Assembly: GCF_020520425.1 (NCBI RefSeq)
Contig: NC_079491.1
Coordinates: 99,355,152-99,419,151, forward strand
From: Spinacia oleracea
Lineage: Eukaryota; Streptophyta; Magnoliopsida; Caryophyllales; Amaranthaceae
Direction: 5' to 3'
DNA: 64,000 bases
Shown: positions 10,853-21,517 of the stretch, in pieces
How the letters are laid out: the number at the start of each line of letters is the position of its first letter
Position numbering within the stretch: the first letter of the stretch is position 1
The notes under the pieces: generated by a model
Told to the model about the DNA's origin: nothing
Database searches by the model: none
Seen by the model: only the letters and a program-made list of their open reading frames with translations
Program-made: the position numbers and the translations under genes

Positions 10853-11033
10853 AATTATATTCCACTGACGTTTTTATCGGCATATACGTAAATAAAAAAG
10901 AGCGATTTCCTTCAATATTGCATAAAGATCCAACAATTCCCTAAATACGTTACTTTTTAAGTTATTTCCCACCATACCGTCCACGTAAGCAAGGGAGAAA
11001 GAGAAGTAAATTTTTTTTTCCGGTTCAGCATTG

Positions 11034-11161
11034 AACCGCTATATGAGATAGCGGTTTCGTTTTAAAGCAAACCGCCATCTCAGATGGCGGTTCAATGTTA
11101 TAAACCGCTATCTCAGATAGCGGTTTGTATTAAAACAAAACCGCTATCTCAGATGGCGGTT
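11034..11161. repeat. Left palindrome cluster of the small MULE
   Basis: Four copies of the 23-bp palindrome lie at 11034-11056, 11070-11092, 11103-11125 and 11139-11161. The second is a perfect palindrome with CCATCTCAGATGG at its core, a compensated change on both arms. Two more copies lie inside the right end (11503-11525 and 11536-11558). Confidence 0.85.
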
Positions 11162-11243
11162 TACTTAATTGTAAATTATTTTTAACATGAATTACAGTTT
11201 AAATAGAAATATAATTTAGAAGTAACCTCTTATGACATCAATT

Positions 11244-11316
11244 GTGTCTGTAGCTCAGTGGATAGAGTGTGTTGTTTTTACGCAGGAGGTCGTGGGTTCG
11301 AATCCTACCTGATGTG
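11244..11316 (+). pseudogene. tRNA-Arg-like sequence 1 (degenerate anticodon stem)
   Basis: The 73-nt segment has a good A box (TAGCTCAGTGG) and B box (GGGTTCGAATCC), a pairable D arm, a TΨC stem (GTGGG/CCTAC) and an acceptor that pairs with one mismatch and several G-T pairs. The anticodon stem TGTTG/GCAGG does not pair, and the position of the anticodon reads TTT. The body resembles plant tRNA-Arg(CCT). It is best read as a tRNA-derived relic or internal Pol III promoter rather than a working tRNA. Confidence 0.65.
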
Positions 11317-11383
11317 TTTATTTCTTTTTAACCATTTATTAATATTAATTATAAACATTTCTAAATTTAACTTATCAACATTA

Positions 11384-11456
11384 GTGTCTGTAGCTCAGCG
11401 GATAGAGTGTTTATTTCCTAACCAAAAGGTCGTGGGTTCGACCCCTAGCTGATGCA
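11384..11456 (+). pseudogene. tRNA-Arg(CCT)-like sequence 2
   Basis: This has the same body as sequence 1, 140 bp downstream, with A box TAGCTCAGCGG and B box GGGTTCGACCCC. The anticodon loop TTCCTAA puts CCT at 34-36, as in tRNA-Arg(CCT). The anticodon stem pairs only partly and the TΨC stem has one mismatch. The flanks of the two copies share an ACCATTTATAAAT-like phrase, so they probably arose by tandem duplication inside the element. Confidence 0.65.
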
Positions 11457-11698
11457 GTTTTTTTTTTAACCATTTATAAATAGTACTACCTACGTGATTA
11501 TAAACCGCTATCTCAGATAGCGGTTTACTTAAGTCAACCGCTACCTGAGATAGCGGTTTAGTGTCGCTTCGTTAAAAAAAAAAAAGACCGGTTTTAATGC
11601 TGACGTGGACGGTATGGTGGGAATTAAGTTAAAAAGTGGCGCATTTTGGGAATTTGATGTTTTTTAAACAATATTGAAGGAAATCGCTCAATAAAAAA

Positions 11699-11986
11699 TG
11701 AGAGGGAATTTGATTCATCACCTTCTTCTTGGTTTTTCTTCCTAGCTCCTTTTATTTTTACATAAAACATTTTTATGGTGATTTTTAAAAAAGAGAAAAA
11801 CTACTTTCTTTTTTAAAAGAAGGAAATGTCACATATACCTCTTTACTTCTTATATTTCTTTTGTTTTCCAATGTTGTTTTTTCTTGAAAATTGATCCCAT
11901 GAAAATTCATTTTTCTATGAAATAAACGGGTCAAAGCTCTGATATTGCTGAGACTTTTACATTTTAAACTTAGATCTTTGCACAAA
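11699..11986. other. Unassigned spacer
   Basis: AT-rich sequence with no repeat end or reading frame I can interpret. It is the original flank into which both MULEs inserted. Confidence 0.5.
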
Positions 11987-12294
11987 TAAGAGGATCTCTA
12001 AATGGCAATATAATTTGACAATTAGCTTGATATGCCACATAGGATTTCGAGTTATTTCATTTTCTAACTAATTTGTGCTTTGATGGCTAACAAGCTTGTT
12101 ATTTAAATTGGTTTCACTTATCAATTAATTATTTGACAACTTTTGAAAGCTCGTTGTCAAGCAATTTAGCTTGTTTAAGCTAATTAGCTTGGTCAGGCTA
12201 ATTTAATGTTTCTACTCCAATGGTCTAACTATTAGCTTAAAACTTTTATAAATTATAAGTTAGTCCCTGACTATAATCATTGGAGATGCTCTAA
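11987..12294. mobile_element. Tourist-like MITE A, TAA target duplication
   Basis: The body is 11990-12291 (302 bp), starting GAGGATCTCTAAATGG and ending with the inverse of GAGCATCTCCAATG, flanked by TAA on both sides. A 3-bp TWA duplication fits PIF/Harbinger-derived MITEs. MITE B at 12807-13118 is a relative, sharing internal phrases such as GCTAATTTGCTTGGCC and AGTTAGTC. It has no coding capacity. Confidence 0.65.
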
Positions 12295-12803
12295 TATAAA
12301 CATTTGCTTCCCATGTTCGTTAGAAGACATGAACAGAGTAACAATATCAAGTTTTTTTAAAAATAGAAATCAAATTTCAGACGATCCATGCCCGTATTTG
12401 TGCGGGTAAACTGATAAATTCTCCTTCCATTTCGTGGAAGAAAGTTGAGGTTGAGGTGGTCCTACTAGTATATCAAGAGTGAATAAAGGCACATTTGATG
12501 CTCCAATTATATCAAAGTTATTCTTATTTTGTTGAATAATTTGATTAATTTTCCCCTTACAAATAAATAAATGTTTATATAAATAAAGTGTTGGATTATT
12601 GGGGCCTTTCTTTGTGCATTAATAGCAGTATTAGTTGGTACTGGGCCTATTGGCAATGAAACCCGCAAATTTCGCGTTGATATTGAAATAGAAACTTTCA
12701 CATCTCATCTGGATGATGGATGATGGATGATGGCTGATGGGTGTGTTTGAATTCTTTCAAGTTCCAAATTTATTACGGAGTAGTTGGTTTCTTGATCTTT
12801 GTA
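12295..12803. other. Unassigned spacer between MITEs
   Basis: No gene or element boundary is visible. A short GATGATGGAT repeat occurs at about 12711-12735. The open frame on the - strand here is short and has no recognisable domain. Confidence 0.45.
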
Positions 12804-13121
12804 TTAGAGCATCTTCAACGGTAAGATAATTTCTAAATTAACTTGTCATACTATGTAATATATCAAACTTTCTTTTTTAGCTAGTTGAATGGTTAGCTAT
12901 TAGCTTGATATTCATGTAGTCATTTTTGTCAATCAATATTTTAAATATAGTTTAATTTAATATTATTTTATATGCCATTTTTTTCAAGTAAATTAGACTG
13001 TTTAAGCTAATTTGCTTGGCCAAACTAATTTATCATTTGAACTCCAATGGTCAAGTTAGTAGCTTGAAATTTCTAAAAATTGCAAGTTAGTCTCTAGCTA
13101 CAACCATTAGAGATGCTCTTA
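12804..13121. mobile_element. Tourist-like MITE B, TTA target duplication
   Basis: The body is 12807-13118 (312 bp), with ends GAGCATCTTCAACGG and the inverse of GAGCATCTCTAATGG, flanked by TTA on both sides. It is related to MITE A about 500 bp upstream, in the same orientation as judged by internal sequence. It is non-coding. Confidence 0.7.
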
Positions 13122-13905
13122 TGCTTTCTTTAGAATTCCATCTCCATATTTCTGAATTTGTTCTTGCAATACATAATGCTCTTATAGTCTTATGCAAAGA
13201 GAGAAAAGAAATACGAGTAATAGGTTTGCATTATATCCGTGTGTTTCTTTGATTCTTACGTTGTACACATGTTTTTAAAATTGGCCACATTACATCCTTG
13301 TATTCGTAAAATTTAATCAATGACATTTTCTACTGTATATTCCTTTCCTTTTGTCTTGACAAGAACTTTTAATTTATCAAATCTCATAACAATAAGCACT
13401 AACATTATTTTCCCCCTTTTTGTAGGTAAATGCAATCCCGAATTAGTAAGAATCTGAATTTAAGTTTAATTAGAACCAAAAAAATAAATTGCGTCTAAAT
13501 AATGCTATCAAATTTGTTGCCTGGCGCAGGTAGCAACAAAGCGTGGCGTTTTGGAAAACACTACTTACACCACTAATCACTACTACCAGTCTACCACTAG
13601 TCCTACTCCTACTCCTACTCCTACTCCGTACTACATTTCCAAATTTTCTTTGAAGCGGTGTCTTAATTTGGTCAAACCGGTACGACGTACAAGTTATCTA
13701 AAAGCTACTGTAATACCGAACCCGAGACCAGTACTTAGAAGAAGAGAAAATGTTGTGTTCATACACATAAAATAAAATGGTATGAACTATGAAGTACTCC
13801 GTATATATTTACTCATTCCTTGGTCTCTTTTTGTTTTCCAATTTGAATTCTTTTTATGAAACAAAAAAGGCAAAAGGAATACTAAACTGCTAATGGTATC
13901 AAATA
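13122..13905. other. Unassigned spacer with a short CTACTC microsatellite
   Basis: No gene is recognised. A (CCTACT) microsatellite of about five units lies at 13600-13627. The 74-codon frame across it is a product of the repeat. Confidence 0.45.
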
Positions 13906-14231
13906 CTCCCTCCGTCCCTTAATACTCGCACCGGTTTGACCGGTGTGGAGTTTAAGATACTTGAATTGACTTTTAATTTAATAGTGTTAGTTGATAGTGA
14001 ACTATTTTTTTAATATAGTTAGTGGGAAATGTGTAAGGGATGGGGAGTGGTGAGTGGGGTATGTGAATTTTTAAATGATTTTTTATAGGGAATAGTGGTG
14101 TAGGTGGGTTAATAGGTAAGTGTGAGAAATAATATAATATTGGTAAGAATTTCCATTTATAGAAACGGTGTAAGTATTAAGGGACGGCCCGAAAAAAAAA
14201 GCGGTGCGAGTATTAAGGGACGGAGGGAGTA
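13904..14231. mobile_element. Stowaway-type MITE with doubled right terminus, TA target duplication
   Basis: The body is 13906-14229, beginning CTCCCTCCGTCCCTTAATAC and ending in its inverse, flanked by TA. The CTCCCTCCGT end and TA duplication are diagnostic of Stowaway (Tc1/mariner-derived) MITEs. Near the right end the terminal motif GTATTAAGGGACGG occurs twice, at about 14172-14187 and 14210-14223, separated by an A-rich run. Confidence 0.85.
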
Positions 14232-14627
14232 GGTTGCCTTGCGAGGTTAACAACAAAACGTGGGGTTTAGGTAATTCAAACAATCAAACACACATGCAGA
14301 CAGAATTAAATACTTGGAACTTTGACTTTACAAAGGTCTTTACTCGAGGACCTCAACCCAAGGTGGCCACCAACTTGTTATGGATAATTAGACAAGCATA
14401 TTGTTGCAATTTGCAAATGAGATAACATGTGTTGCATTTATTTCTCTTGTGATAGCTATATTATTTTCATTTTGTGCATCTCTAATATATTAGGGAATTT
14501 ATGAGGTCATTTTCGTAAATAATATTTTGGTATCTCTTATAAAATAGTCTAAAATACCCTCTCTAACTTCATCATCAAATTGAATTAAGTAAAAAGGCTG
14601 ATTGTTTTATAACATTGAATTACGAGT
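14232..14627. other. Unassigned spacer before the LINE
   Basis: AT-rich sequence without a recognisable gene or element end. The left boundary of the LINE remnant cannot be fixed, so part of this may belong to it. Confidence 0.4.
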
Positions 14628-15054
14628 ATGGTGCAGCGCCCAAAGGGAATGGGGTTAGGGGTGCATGCAATGGCAACCCTAAATGATACGATGCTTTTCA
14701 AGCAAGTTCATCGCCTTCATAGTGATCCCAACCTCTTATTTCAAAAATTATTTTTAGTACCACGGGATGTTTGATCTGTAAACTGATAAATAAAATTCGA
14801 AATGGAGTCTCGTGGGGGGTTAGGGGTTTATAGGCAACATGCAAGCTTTTTGAGAGTGGTATGGCCTGAAAAGTGGGAAATGGTAGGACTATTCAAGCAA
14901 CAAGCATGACTTAGGTTAATGGCCAAGTGCCTGAAGTAAGGTCGAATCACTTACTTGGTGCCTCATCGAAATGGATGGTCCACGATTTCATTGACTATAG
15001 TTTATCAACATGAAAAGCTAATTTGGTAAGGGAGAGATTTGAATGGGAGGACGC
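14628..15054 (+). pseudogene. LINE remnant, segment 1 (reverse transcriptase C-terminal part)
   Basis: The + strand frame from about 14630 reads KGMGLGVHAMATLN then FKQVHRLHSDPNLLFQKLFL, typical of the region after the reverse transcriptase palm in plant LINEs (GGLG...LAKQAWRLHSDPNLL). Stops and frame changes follow. The segment is cut by a hAT element at 15055 and resumes at 20335. Confidence 0.7.
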
Positions 15055-15061
15055 TAGGGGT

Positions 15062-15490
15062 GTCAAATCGGATCAACGGATCGGGTTTGGGTCGGAATCA
15101 TCGGATTCGGGTTGAAACGTATCGGGTTTGAACGGATTAATTTGGCTAATGGGTCGGATCGGATCGGATTGGAAACTTAACGGATCGGGTCGGATTTTTT
15201 ATGCACGGCTTAATATCGTATCATGTTGTAAACGGGTCGGATTGTAGTCGGGTTGGTTCGGATCGGATTAGAACATGACGAATTGTTAACGAATTTAGTC
15301 GGACTATAACGGGTTCGGGTTCATATTGGGTCGGGTTCATATCGGATCGGATTATATAATCGGGTAACGGAGTAACACGTGTCGGATTGAAACAGATTTA
15401 GTCGGGTTACATCAGATTCAGTTTTATACCGGTTCGAGTTATTATTGGATCGGGTTATCTGATAGCGGGTTGGAATCCGAGTCGGGTCCA
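15062..15490. repeat. Left subterminal repeat region of hAT element 1
   Basis: Irregular runs of GGATCGG, GGGTTCGG and CGGATTGG variants, many copies within 430 bp. The right end has the same composition at 19918-20310. Such subterminal motifs commonly serve as hAT transposase contact sites. Here that is inference. Confidence 0.7.
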
Positions 15491-15552
15491 TTTGGTTCCA
15501 AATTATATAATTATAATATCGATGGCTTATTTAGGGGACGAAAACGATAACC

Positions 15553-18500
15553 AACTTTGTAACACCCCGACAATTCTCTCTTTTCTAAAATAATCTTTTA
15601 ATATAAAACGTAGAGAATTATCAAGGCATTATCGCCCGTGTGAAAACGTAATGGCTTATTCAGAATTTTGCAGCGGAAAACATAAAACTAACTTTAGGTT
15701 TATAAATAATCGATTACAGGTTTAATCCCAAAAACCAATCAACGAAAATAAGGAAATATAAATAGTACGACAAGTTTAAAGTCCAAATTAACAAACCAAG
15801 TCACTTAGCAAAACAAAACTAAATACAAGCTCTCTAATCCCGATCCCCATGATGCATCATCTTCAAACCTGTAGATGGACAATGCTTATTGATCCTTAGA
15901 GACTGCTCACCAAAGATTGGGTCATCACAGGATCAATAAGGCATAGCCATAATCAACATGCACAAGCAAAAGCACGTAATCAGCAAAGCTGAGTACTACA
16001 TACTAAAACAAAAACAATCTTAACATGATACTAATAAACGATAAGTAAGGGCAAACAACACATATTAATTTGAAATACCACACTTGACTAGACTAGGCTA
16101 GACTGGACAAGACTTTTATAACAATAACATTATTTTAATTGAAATAGTCAATGGACCGAGTTGCTACTAGAAACTTCTTCTTCTTCACTAAGGAAGACGA
16201 GGTACGGGCGCGACTCCGTAAACCCCAATGACCTGCGATATCGAGGGACTTTTGAATAAAATAGAACCGGTGATCAATCCGGCCCCAGAAAAAGCCATAG
16301 GCTACCCATGACCCCAACTCCTGATTGTCCGTCACTTTAGACGTGCATAGTCTAAAGCTATTGCTACTCAGTTTCACTTTACAAGATTTACAAATTAAAC
16401 TCTGTTATGACTCAACAATCACATAAGTCATCCAATCAACAATTATTCTCCACTGTTTTTATCTTGGAATTAAGTACGTGATTACAGAGATGTCAATCAA
16501 GACTTATTCCAATTAATTCAACCTTTCCTTTAATACTGATCAACCCCTCTATATGGGTATAAGGTTCCAACTTACTAAACAAGGTCCACAGCCCTTATAA
16601 AGTAGTGAAAAGCTAAAAGGGAACAACGATCAATCGACCTGAATCAATATATATAATAATCTAATGTTCCCAACCAACATGTTCGCATCAATCATCTACT
16701 AACATGTTATAATTCTCATAATGAAACATATATGCTTAACATGTCCATCCTACAATATTAAACATGCACTTTCAACATAACCAAGTTCATCAATAATATC
16801 AACATAACCAAGTTCAACAACAATCTCAACATAACCAAGTTCAACAACAATTTCAACACAACCAAGTTCATCAACGATTTCAACATGGTTTCAACAAATA
16901 ACACACATTCCAAGCACACAGGTATGTACGTACCTTGTGTAGACAAACTGATAGGCCACTTTAACGAATTCAAAAGTCTCCCACAAAGAATTCTCCGCCT
17001 AAAATGATCAAGAAACGTACCCAAATCAATTCCTAATAATTTACAGCAACACTAACGTACTCTAAACACATCCTAAACATATTTAGAACATTCCCCAACA
17101 TCGAAACTTAATTAATTAACTTCCTAGAATAGTGATTACTACACTAATGATCACCAATTATCATAAACTCCAATAAAGCATCCCTTTTTAAAATTCCAGC
17201 AATATAAAATAGTTTAAAACTTGGCCAAACCATAATTAATATGCTTAACATCATAAAAACAATAACCTTAATAACTCATAAACATCATACCATGATTTTA
17301 AAACTATTAAAACCTTAAAAATTCATGCTTTATTAATTAAAAATCATTATTTCAATGCAATCGCATAATCTGAAAATTAAATTTATTATTTAAACATAAT
17401 ATATAATCTGAAAATATAATTTAATCATAATAACTTATAATTTAAATTCAATAAACATGAATTAAATCACTAAACTAATTTAAAACCCTAACTTACATAT
17501 TAATCAACCAAAACTGAAATTAATTAATTTACAATATCAATATCAAATCTGAAAATTATAATTTAACTATAAAGATTAATAATTTAATTCAAGAAACATA
17601 AATTAAAATCAATAAACTTAAATCAAAATATTTAAATAACTTAGGGTTTAAGAAATAACCAAAACAAGAAGGGGAGGAGAGAGACTGCCGGCGAGCAGGG
17701 CACGGCAGCGGCAGGTTTGGGCGGCGTAACGAAGGGTAACGACGGGTTGATGGCGGTGCTCGGTGGTGTTGTGCGTGGCTGCGCAACAACAGAAATAGGT
17801 GAGGAGGAGAGCAAGAAATTTAAAAACGAAAAAGGAACGAAAGAGACTACCGTGCTCGGCAGTGGTCGAGGTTGCGCTGGTGGTTGCGCTGACCGAGGGA
17901 AGCTCACGGAGTAGCGGTTGCTGCGTAAAAAAACCGAGCAAGGGGAGGGGGAGTAAACGGTAAGGAAAGACGCAAAGGAAAGGTAATGAAAGAGAAGAAG
18001 GAGAACGAAGAAGAAGAGAGGTTACCCGGTGGCGAGGAGGTCCGGCGGTGGTGGCGGCGACTGGGACAGCGACGGTCGTGAAGGGAGGAGAGAAAAACGG
18101 CAGTGAGGGAGGAGGGTTTGAGTCCACGTGAATTTGAATGAGGGAGAGGAGTTGGTTTTGGTTTTACGTGAATAGAGTAGTGGGTTATGGGTTTATGCTA
18201 TTGGGCTTTCCCAAGTGGGCTAGAATTAGGATTTAGCTTTTATGATTCGAATTTAAAACTGAATAGGATCGTTTTCTAAATTCAACGTTTTTTCCTAATT
18301 CAAATTCTTTTCAACATAAAATTCTAAAATTATTTTTGATTGCACAAACCGTTAAAATATTTAGAATATATTTAAATAAAATTAAATATACATTAAATAT
18401 ATAAATATAGTTCAAAAAATCGTTAAATATTTAGAACGTACTTAAAATAAAATAAATATACGTTAATTCTATATATATTACTTAAAATTCATAAATTCTA

Positions 18501-18563
18501 TTTAAATAATATACGTTAAAATATATTCATAAAATTTATAAATTTATGGGGGATTACAAACTT
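15553..18563. mobile_element. Solo LTR (3001 bp), chromovirus/Gypsy type, with 5-bp duplication
   Basis: The body is 15558-18558, starting TGTAACACCCCGACAATTC and ending GGGGGATTACA, flanked by AACTT on both sides (15553-15557 and 18559-18563). TGTAACACCCC/GGGGTGTTACA ends are common on Tekay/Del-like Gypsy LTRs. Read the other way, the LTR would start TGTAATCCCCC and end GTCGGGGTGTTACA, which is the usual orientation. No internal domains are present, so it probably arose by LTR-LTR recombination. GC-rich segment 17640-18130 gives proline/serine-rich frames that I regard as spurious. Confidence 0.8.
16767..16890. repeat. Short tandem repeat inside the solo LTR
   Basis: About four to five units of roughly 30 bp built on CAACATAACCAAGTTCAACAA, drifting towards the right. 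This gives the leucine/methionine-rich - strand frame seen here, which is not a gene. Confidence 0.7.
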
Positions 18564-18609
18564 TTAAAAGTAATAAGAATTTAAGATCAGTAATATAAGT
18601 TATTGAGAA

Positions 18610-18869
18610 CTCCCTCCGTTCCATATTTATGTTCAAATTTATACTTTTCACGTTTGTCAATGCACATTTTGTATCATTTATATCTCTAATTATACATTAG
18701 CAAAAAATTATAGAATTTTGATATTATTAAAGTATTCATTGAGATGAATCAAACAAGAGCCCACATGAATATGTTTTTTCTTATGTATTGGAAACAATTT
18801 AGAAGATTCTCTTCAATTGTGAATAGTGTCAAAATTCTAAATTGGAACATAATTGTGGAACAGAGGGGA
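18610..18869. mobile_element. Degenerate Stowaway-like MITE
   Basis: The left end CTCCCTCCGTTCCATATTTA and right end GGAACAGAGGGGA are imperfect inverse partners. The TA duplication is no longer clear. It lies inside hAT element 1. It is non-coding. Confidence 0.5.
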
Positions 18870-18895
18870 TATATAGTATATAACTTAGTTTAACA

Positions 18896-19439
18896 CTACC
18901 TCCGTTCCTGATAGTTCTTTACGTCTTGGAATATGTGTCAAAAGTAGAAAACTTTCACCGTAGATTCTCACTATTATATACATGAAAATGTTAGCATGTA
19001 AGATCTTGTTAGATTGGTCTCGATATATATTTTCAGAATATTAACTTTTTATACTTTTTTTCGTATACGAAATTGGATGTCTTAGTAGTTAATACTCCCT
19101 CCGTCCCAGATTAGTTGTTACACTTTCCTTTTTCGTCTGTCCCAGATTAGTTGTTACACTTCTAAAATAGGAATGACCCCACAATTATTATATTGTCTCT
19201 CTATTCCCACTAAATTTTTTTTGTCCCCACACTCTCTCTCATTCAATTAAAAAAAAATACCCCACTAACTCCTATCATGTCTACTTTTTCAATAAAATAA
19301 CAATTGATAACCAAACAACCACTTATCACCTAAAATTTTGTGCAAAGGTAAGTGCAACAACTAATCTGGGACAGAGGGAGTATTGCATTAGATTCCGTGC
19401 AAAATAGTAAGCGTAAATAACTTTATGGAACAGAGGTAG
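18896..19439. mobile_element. Older Stowaway-like MITE, split by a younger one
   Basis: The left end CTACCTCCGTTCCTGATAG and right end GGAACAGAGGTAG are inverse partners. The intact Stowaway at 19095-19380 lies between them, so this one is the older host copy. Its own target duplication is not readable. Confidence 0.5.
19093..19382. mobile_element. Stowaway MITE (286 bp) with TA duplication
   Basis: The body is 19095-19380, with ends CTCCCTCCGTCCCAGATTAG and its inverse nearly perfect for about 30 bp, flanked by TA. The good preservation suggests a fairly recent insertion. It is nested in an older MITE and in hAT element 1. Confidence 0.88.
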
Positions 19440-19810
19440 TAATCGATAACGATGAACTAATAACTAATAAAGTTTATTACATCGTATTAACGAAACATTT
19501 ATTAATGAACTAATAAAGTTATAGTGAACGAGTATAATTTGTAACAAAATAAAAAGTATACGTCCACATGTGATTACTTTAACAAACTAATAATAACTTA
19601 TGGATTGATGATGATAACCATGAGCCAAAATATTTACAACTTATGATCAAATGGCATATCCGTGAGTCAAATATTTACAACTTATGATCAATGTTACAAG
19701 TAAACGCTTAAATAGTTGAACTAAAGCAGGTTCATCTACCCCTGAATCTACCTCAATTACAAGTTTCATTTGACTAGAGTATATAAAGGGAGACATGAAG
19801 TTCAAGTACA

Positions 19811-19882
19811 ATTGTATAACTAATAGTCATACGCATTGTATAACTAATAGTCATACGCATTGTATAACTAATAGTCAAACGC
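19811..19882. repeat. Three 24-bp tandem repeats
   Basis: Three head-to-tail copies of the 24-bp unit beginning ATTGTATAACTAATAGTC lie at 19811-19834, 19835-19858 and 19859-19882. The last has one change (TCAAACGC). They lie just inside the right subterminal repeats of hAT element 1. Confidence 0.85.
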
Positions 19883-20334
19883 TTTATTGGTAGTGCAAAA
19901 TATTTAATGTTCTCTTATGGGTCGTGAACGGATGGGTTAAACGGGTTCTGATCGAAACTGGTTTGGGATTAAACGGGTCATGGGTTGAAACGGTTCGGAT
20001 TAAACGGGTCACGAATTACAAACATATTGGATTATAAGAATTTTCCTCGGGTTGGAACGGATTCGGGTTCAAACGAATCGGATCATAAACGGATTTCGGA
20101 TCGCTTCGGCTAGGATTATGCGGATTCGGATTATCACGGATCGGTTTGTTATCGGATTCAGATCTTAATCGGATCAATATTAACAGGTTGAGTCGGATTC
20201 GATATGAATATAATCGGACCGGGTCGGATTTCGAATTTTAGCTCGCGGTTTCTAAATGGTTCAGATTCTAAACGGTCGGACAAACCCATCGAGTTCACAG
20301 GGTCGGATTGAAAATTGACACCCCTAGAGGACGC

Positions 20335-21517
20335 AGTTAACATTCTTGAAATGGAACTTCCAAAGGAGGAGAAGGAGGGTTTTTTTGTATTGGCACCACT
20401 CTTCATCTAGCAAATTTACGATCAAATATGGGTATGCTTTTCTTGCTAAAAATTGTGATTTGGATTCAGAGAGCCGAGAAAATCAAGTGGTGCAGTATTT
20501 TAAGTTAATATGGAGACTTACCGTGTGTTCGGGAACTCTACTTTAATGAGGAAACGTGTGTAAAATTGTGGAAATAGGAGAATTCCTTAATTTTAGCTTG
20601 TTTGTTAATTTAAATGGAAAAGTGAGGAAAATAATATGTGTGGAAATCTGCGGAAGTCAACTTAGTTATATTTTGCCTACTTTATTTTCCACACTTTTTC
20701 CTTCAAAAGTGATGGGAAAACTTTGGAAATCTGTGGAGAACAAAATTAAAGAAGTGAAAAAAATGTGATATTCCAATTTCTCCAGTTTTTCGTAATAAGT
20801 AGCCAAACAAATTAAAATTTAGAGATTTCTTCAAATTTCTTCAGAATTACTTTTCTACAGATTTTCATAGTTTTGCTTTTCCTTACATATCCAAGTTAAC
20901 TTGGTTCTTAAACACAGTGTTAAAATTCCACCAAAATAGGAACATTTCCTTTGAAAATTAACGTATAATGGGATTGCAGCAAAGGAGAATCTTGTCTATA
21001 GAGGAATAAATGTAGACCCTTTGTGTGATTATGGTGGACGTCATGAGGAAACTACTCAATATCTTTACAGATTTTGTTCAGTGTGAAGCTTGCGTGAGAG
21101 ATTGGCCCATCAGCAATTGTTTCAGCTCAAAATGAAACGTGTTCATTGCAAAAATGGATATGAACCTATATCCTGCTCTTTAATAGAGAGGATAGTGGGG
21201 AGTGTAACAAATTTGATGTTTTTATTTCCATGCTTCGGAGTCTTTGGATTACTCGAAATGGAAGGGAATTTAGAAATAAAGGTGGCTTGTGAGGGAAGTT
21301 CTTTGGAATGCGGAATTGGGCCATAAACTACAAATGATTTTCAAGAGGGATTGGGAAAAGGACAATGATAATGGGCCTAATCAACCACCGAGATTCCATT
21401 ACCTAGATTTGGGATCCGTGAAAGAATTTTGTACTCACTTTGTTTTGCATGTGGATGGATCGTGAGATTAAAAAATGGGAAAAAAGGATGTGGGTGGGCG
21501 TACAAGGAAGCTGGAAG
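20335..21517 (+). pseudogene. LINE remnant, segment 2 (zf-RVT and start of RNase H)
   Basis: It continues segment 1 after hAT element 1. The + strand shows WHHSSSSKFTIKYGYAFLAK and then LVYRGINVDPLCDYGGRHEETTQYLYRFCSV-like sequence (in parts near 20990-21085), which is the zf-RVT domain of plant LINEs. Then LHVDGSWD at about 21447 opens an RNase H domain and is followed by GCGWAYKEAG. Several stops and frameshifts are present. The frame is cut at 21518 by hAT element 2 and should resume at 63832. Confidence 0.75.

Larger units (their letters stand above)
3211..10861 (-). mobile_element. Full-length Mutator-like element (MULE) with PMD gene, including 9-bp target duplication
   Basis: The element proper is 3220-10852 (7633 bp). 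Its ends are GAGCGATTTCCGTCAAT and the inverse, and both flanks carry the identical 9-bp sequence AATTATATT (3211-3219 and 10853-10861). A 9-bp duplication is the hallmark of the Mutator superfamily. Inside, on the - strand, are a MULE transposase (7227-9791) and a plant mobile domain gene (3828-7115). Neither frame shows an internal stop, so the element may be autonomous or only recently inactive. Clusters of a 23-bp palindrome lie just inside both ends. The insertion is clean and not disrupted by later elements. Confidence 0.93.
10891..11698. mobile_element. Non-autonomous MULE (790 bp) with 9-bp target duplication
   Basis: The element is 10900-11689, flanked by identical AATAAAAAA at 10891-10899 and 11690-11698. 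Its ends (GAGCGATTTCCTTCAATATT and inverse) match those of the large MULE with a few differences (for example TTCAAT for GTCAAT), and it too has palindrome clusters just inside both ends. It encodes no transposase and would depend on a related element. The middle carries two tRNA-like sequences. Only 38 bp separate its left end from the target duplication of the large MULE. Confidence 0.92.
15047..20334. mobile_element. hAT-type element 1 (5.3 kb, non-autonomous) with 8-bp target duplication
   Basis: The element is 15055-20326, with ends TAGGGGTGTCAAAT and ATTGACACCCCTA and identical 8-bp flanks GAGGACGC (15047-15054 and 20327-20334). An 8-bp duplication and a TAGGGGTGT end are standard for plant hAT elements. 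No transposase is present. Subterminal regions are dense in CGGATCGGGTT-type repeats. A solo LTR (15558-18558) and three MITEs have inserted within it. Without the solo LTR and its duplicated target the element is about 2.3 kb. Confidence 0.88.

Noticed and set aside
11258..11452. A 64-codon frame over the tRNA-like pair
   Set aside because: It is translation through two tRNA-like sequences; the structural reading explains the sequence better.
17589..18127. Proline/serine-rich frames in the solo LTR
   Set aside because: They lie in a GC-rich segment of an LTR, overlap each other in several frames, and match no family.
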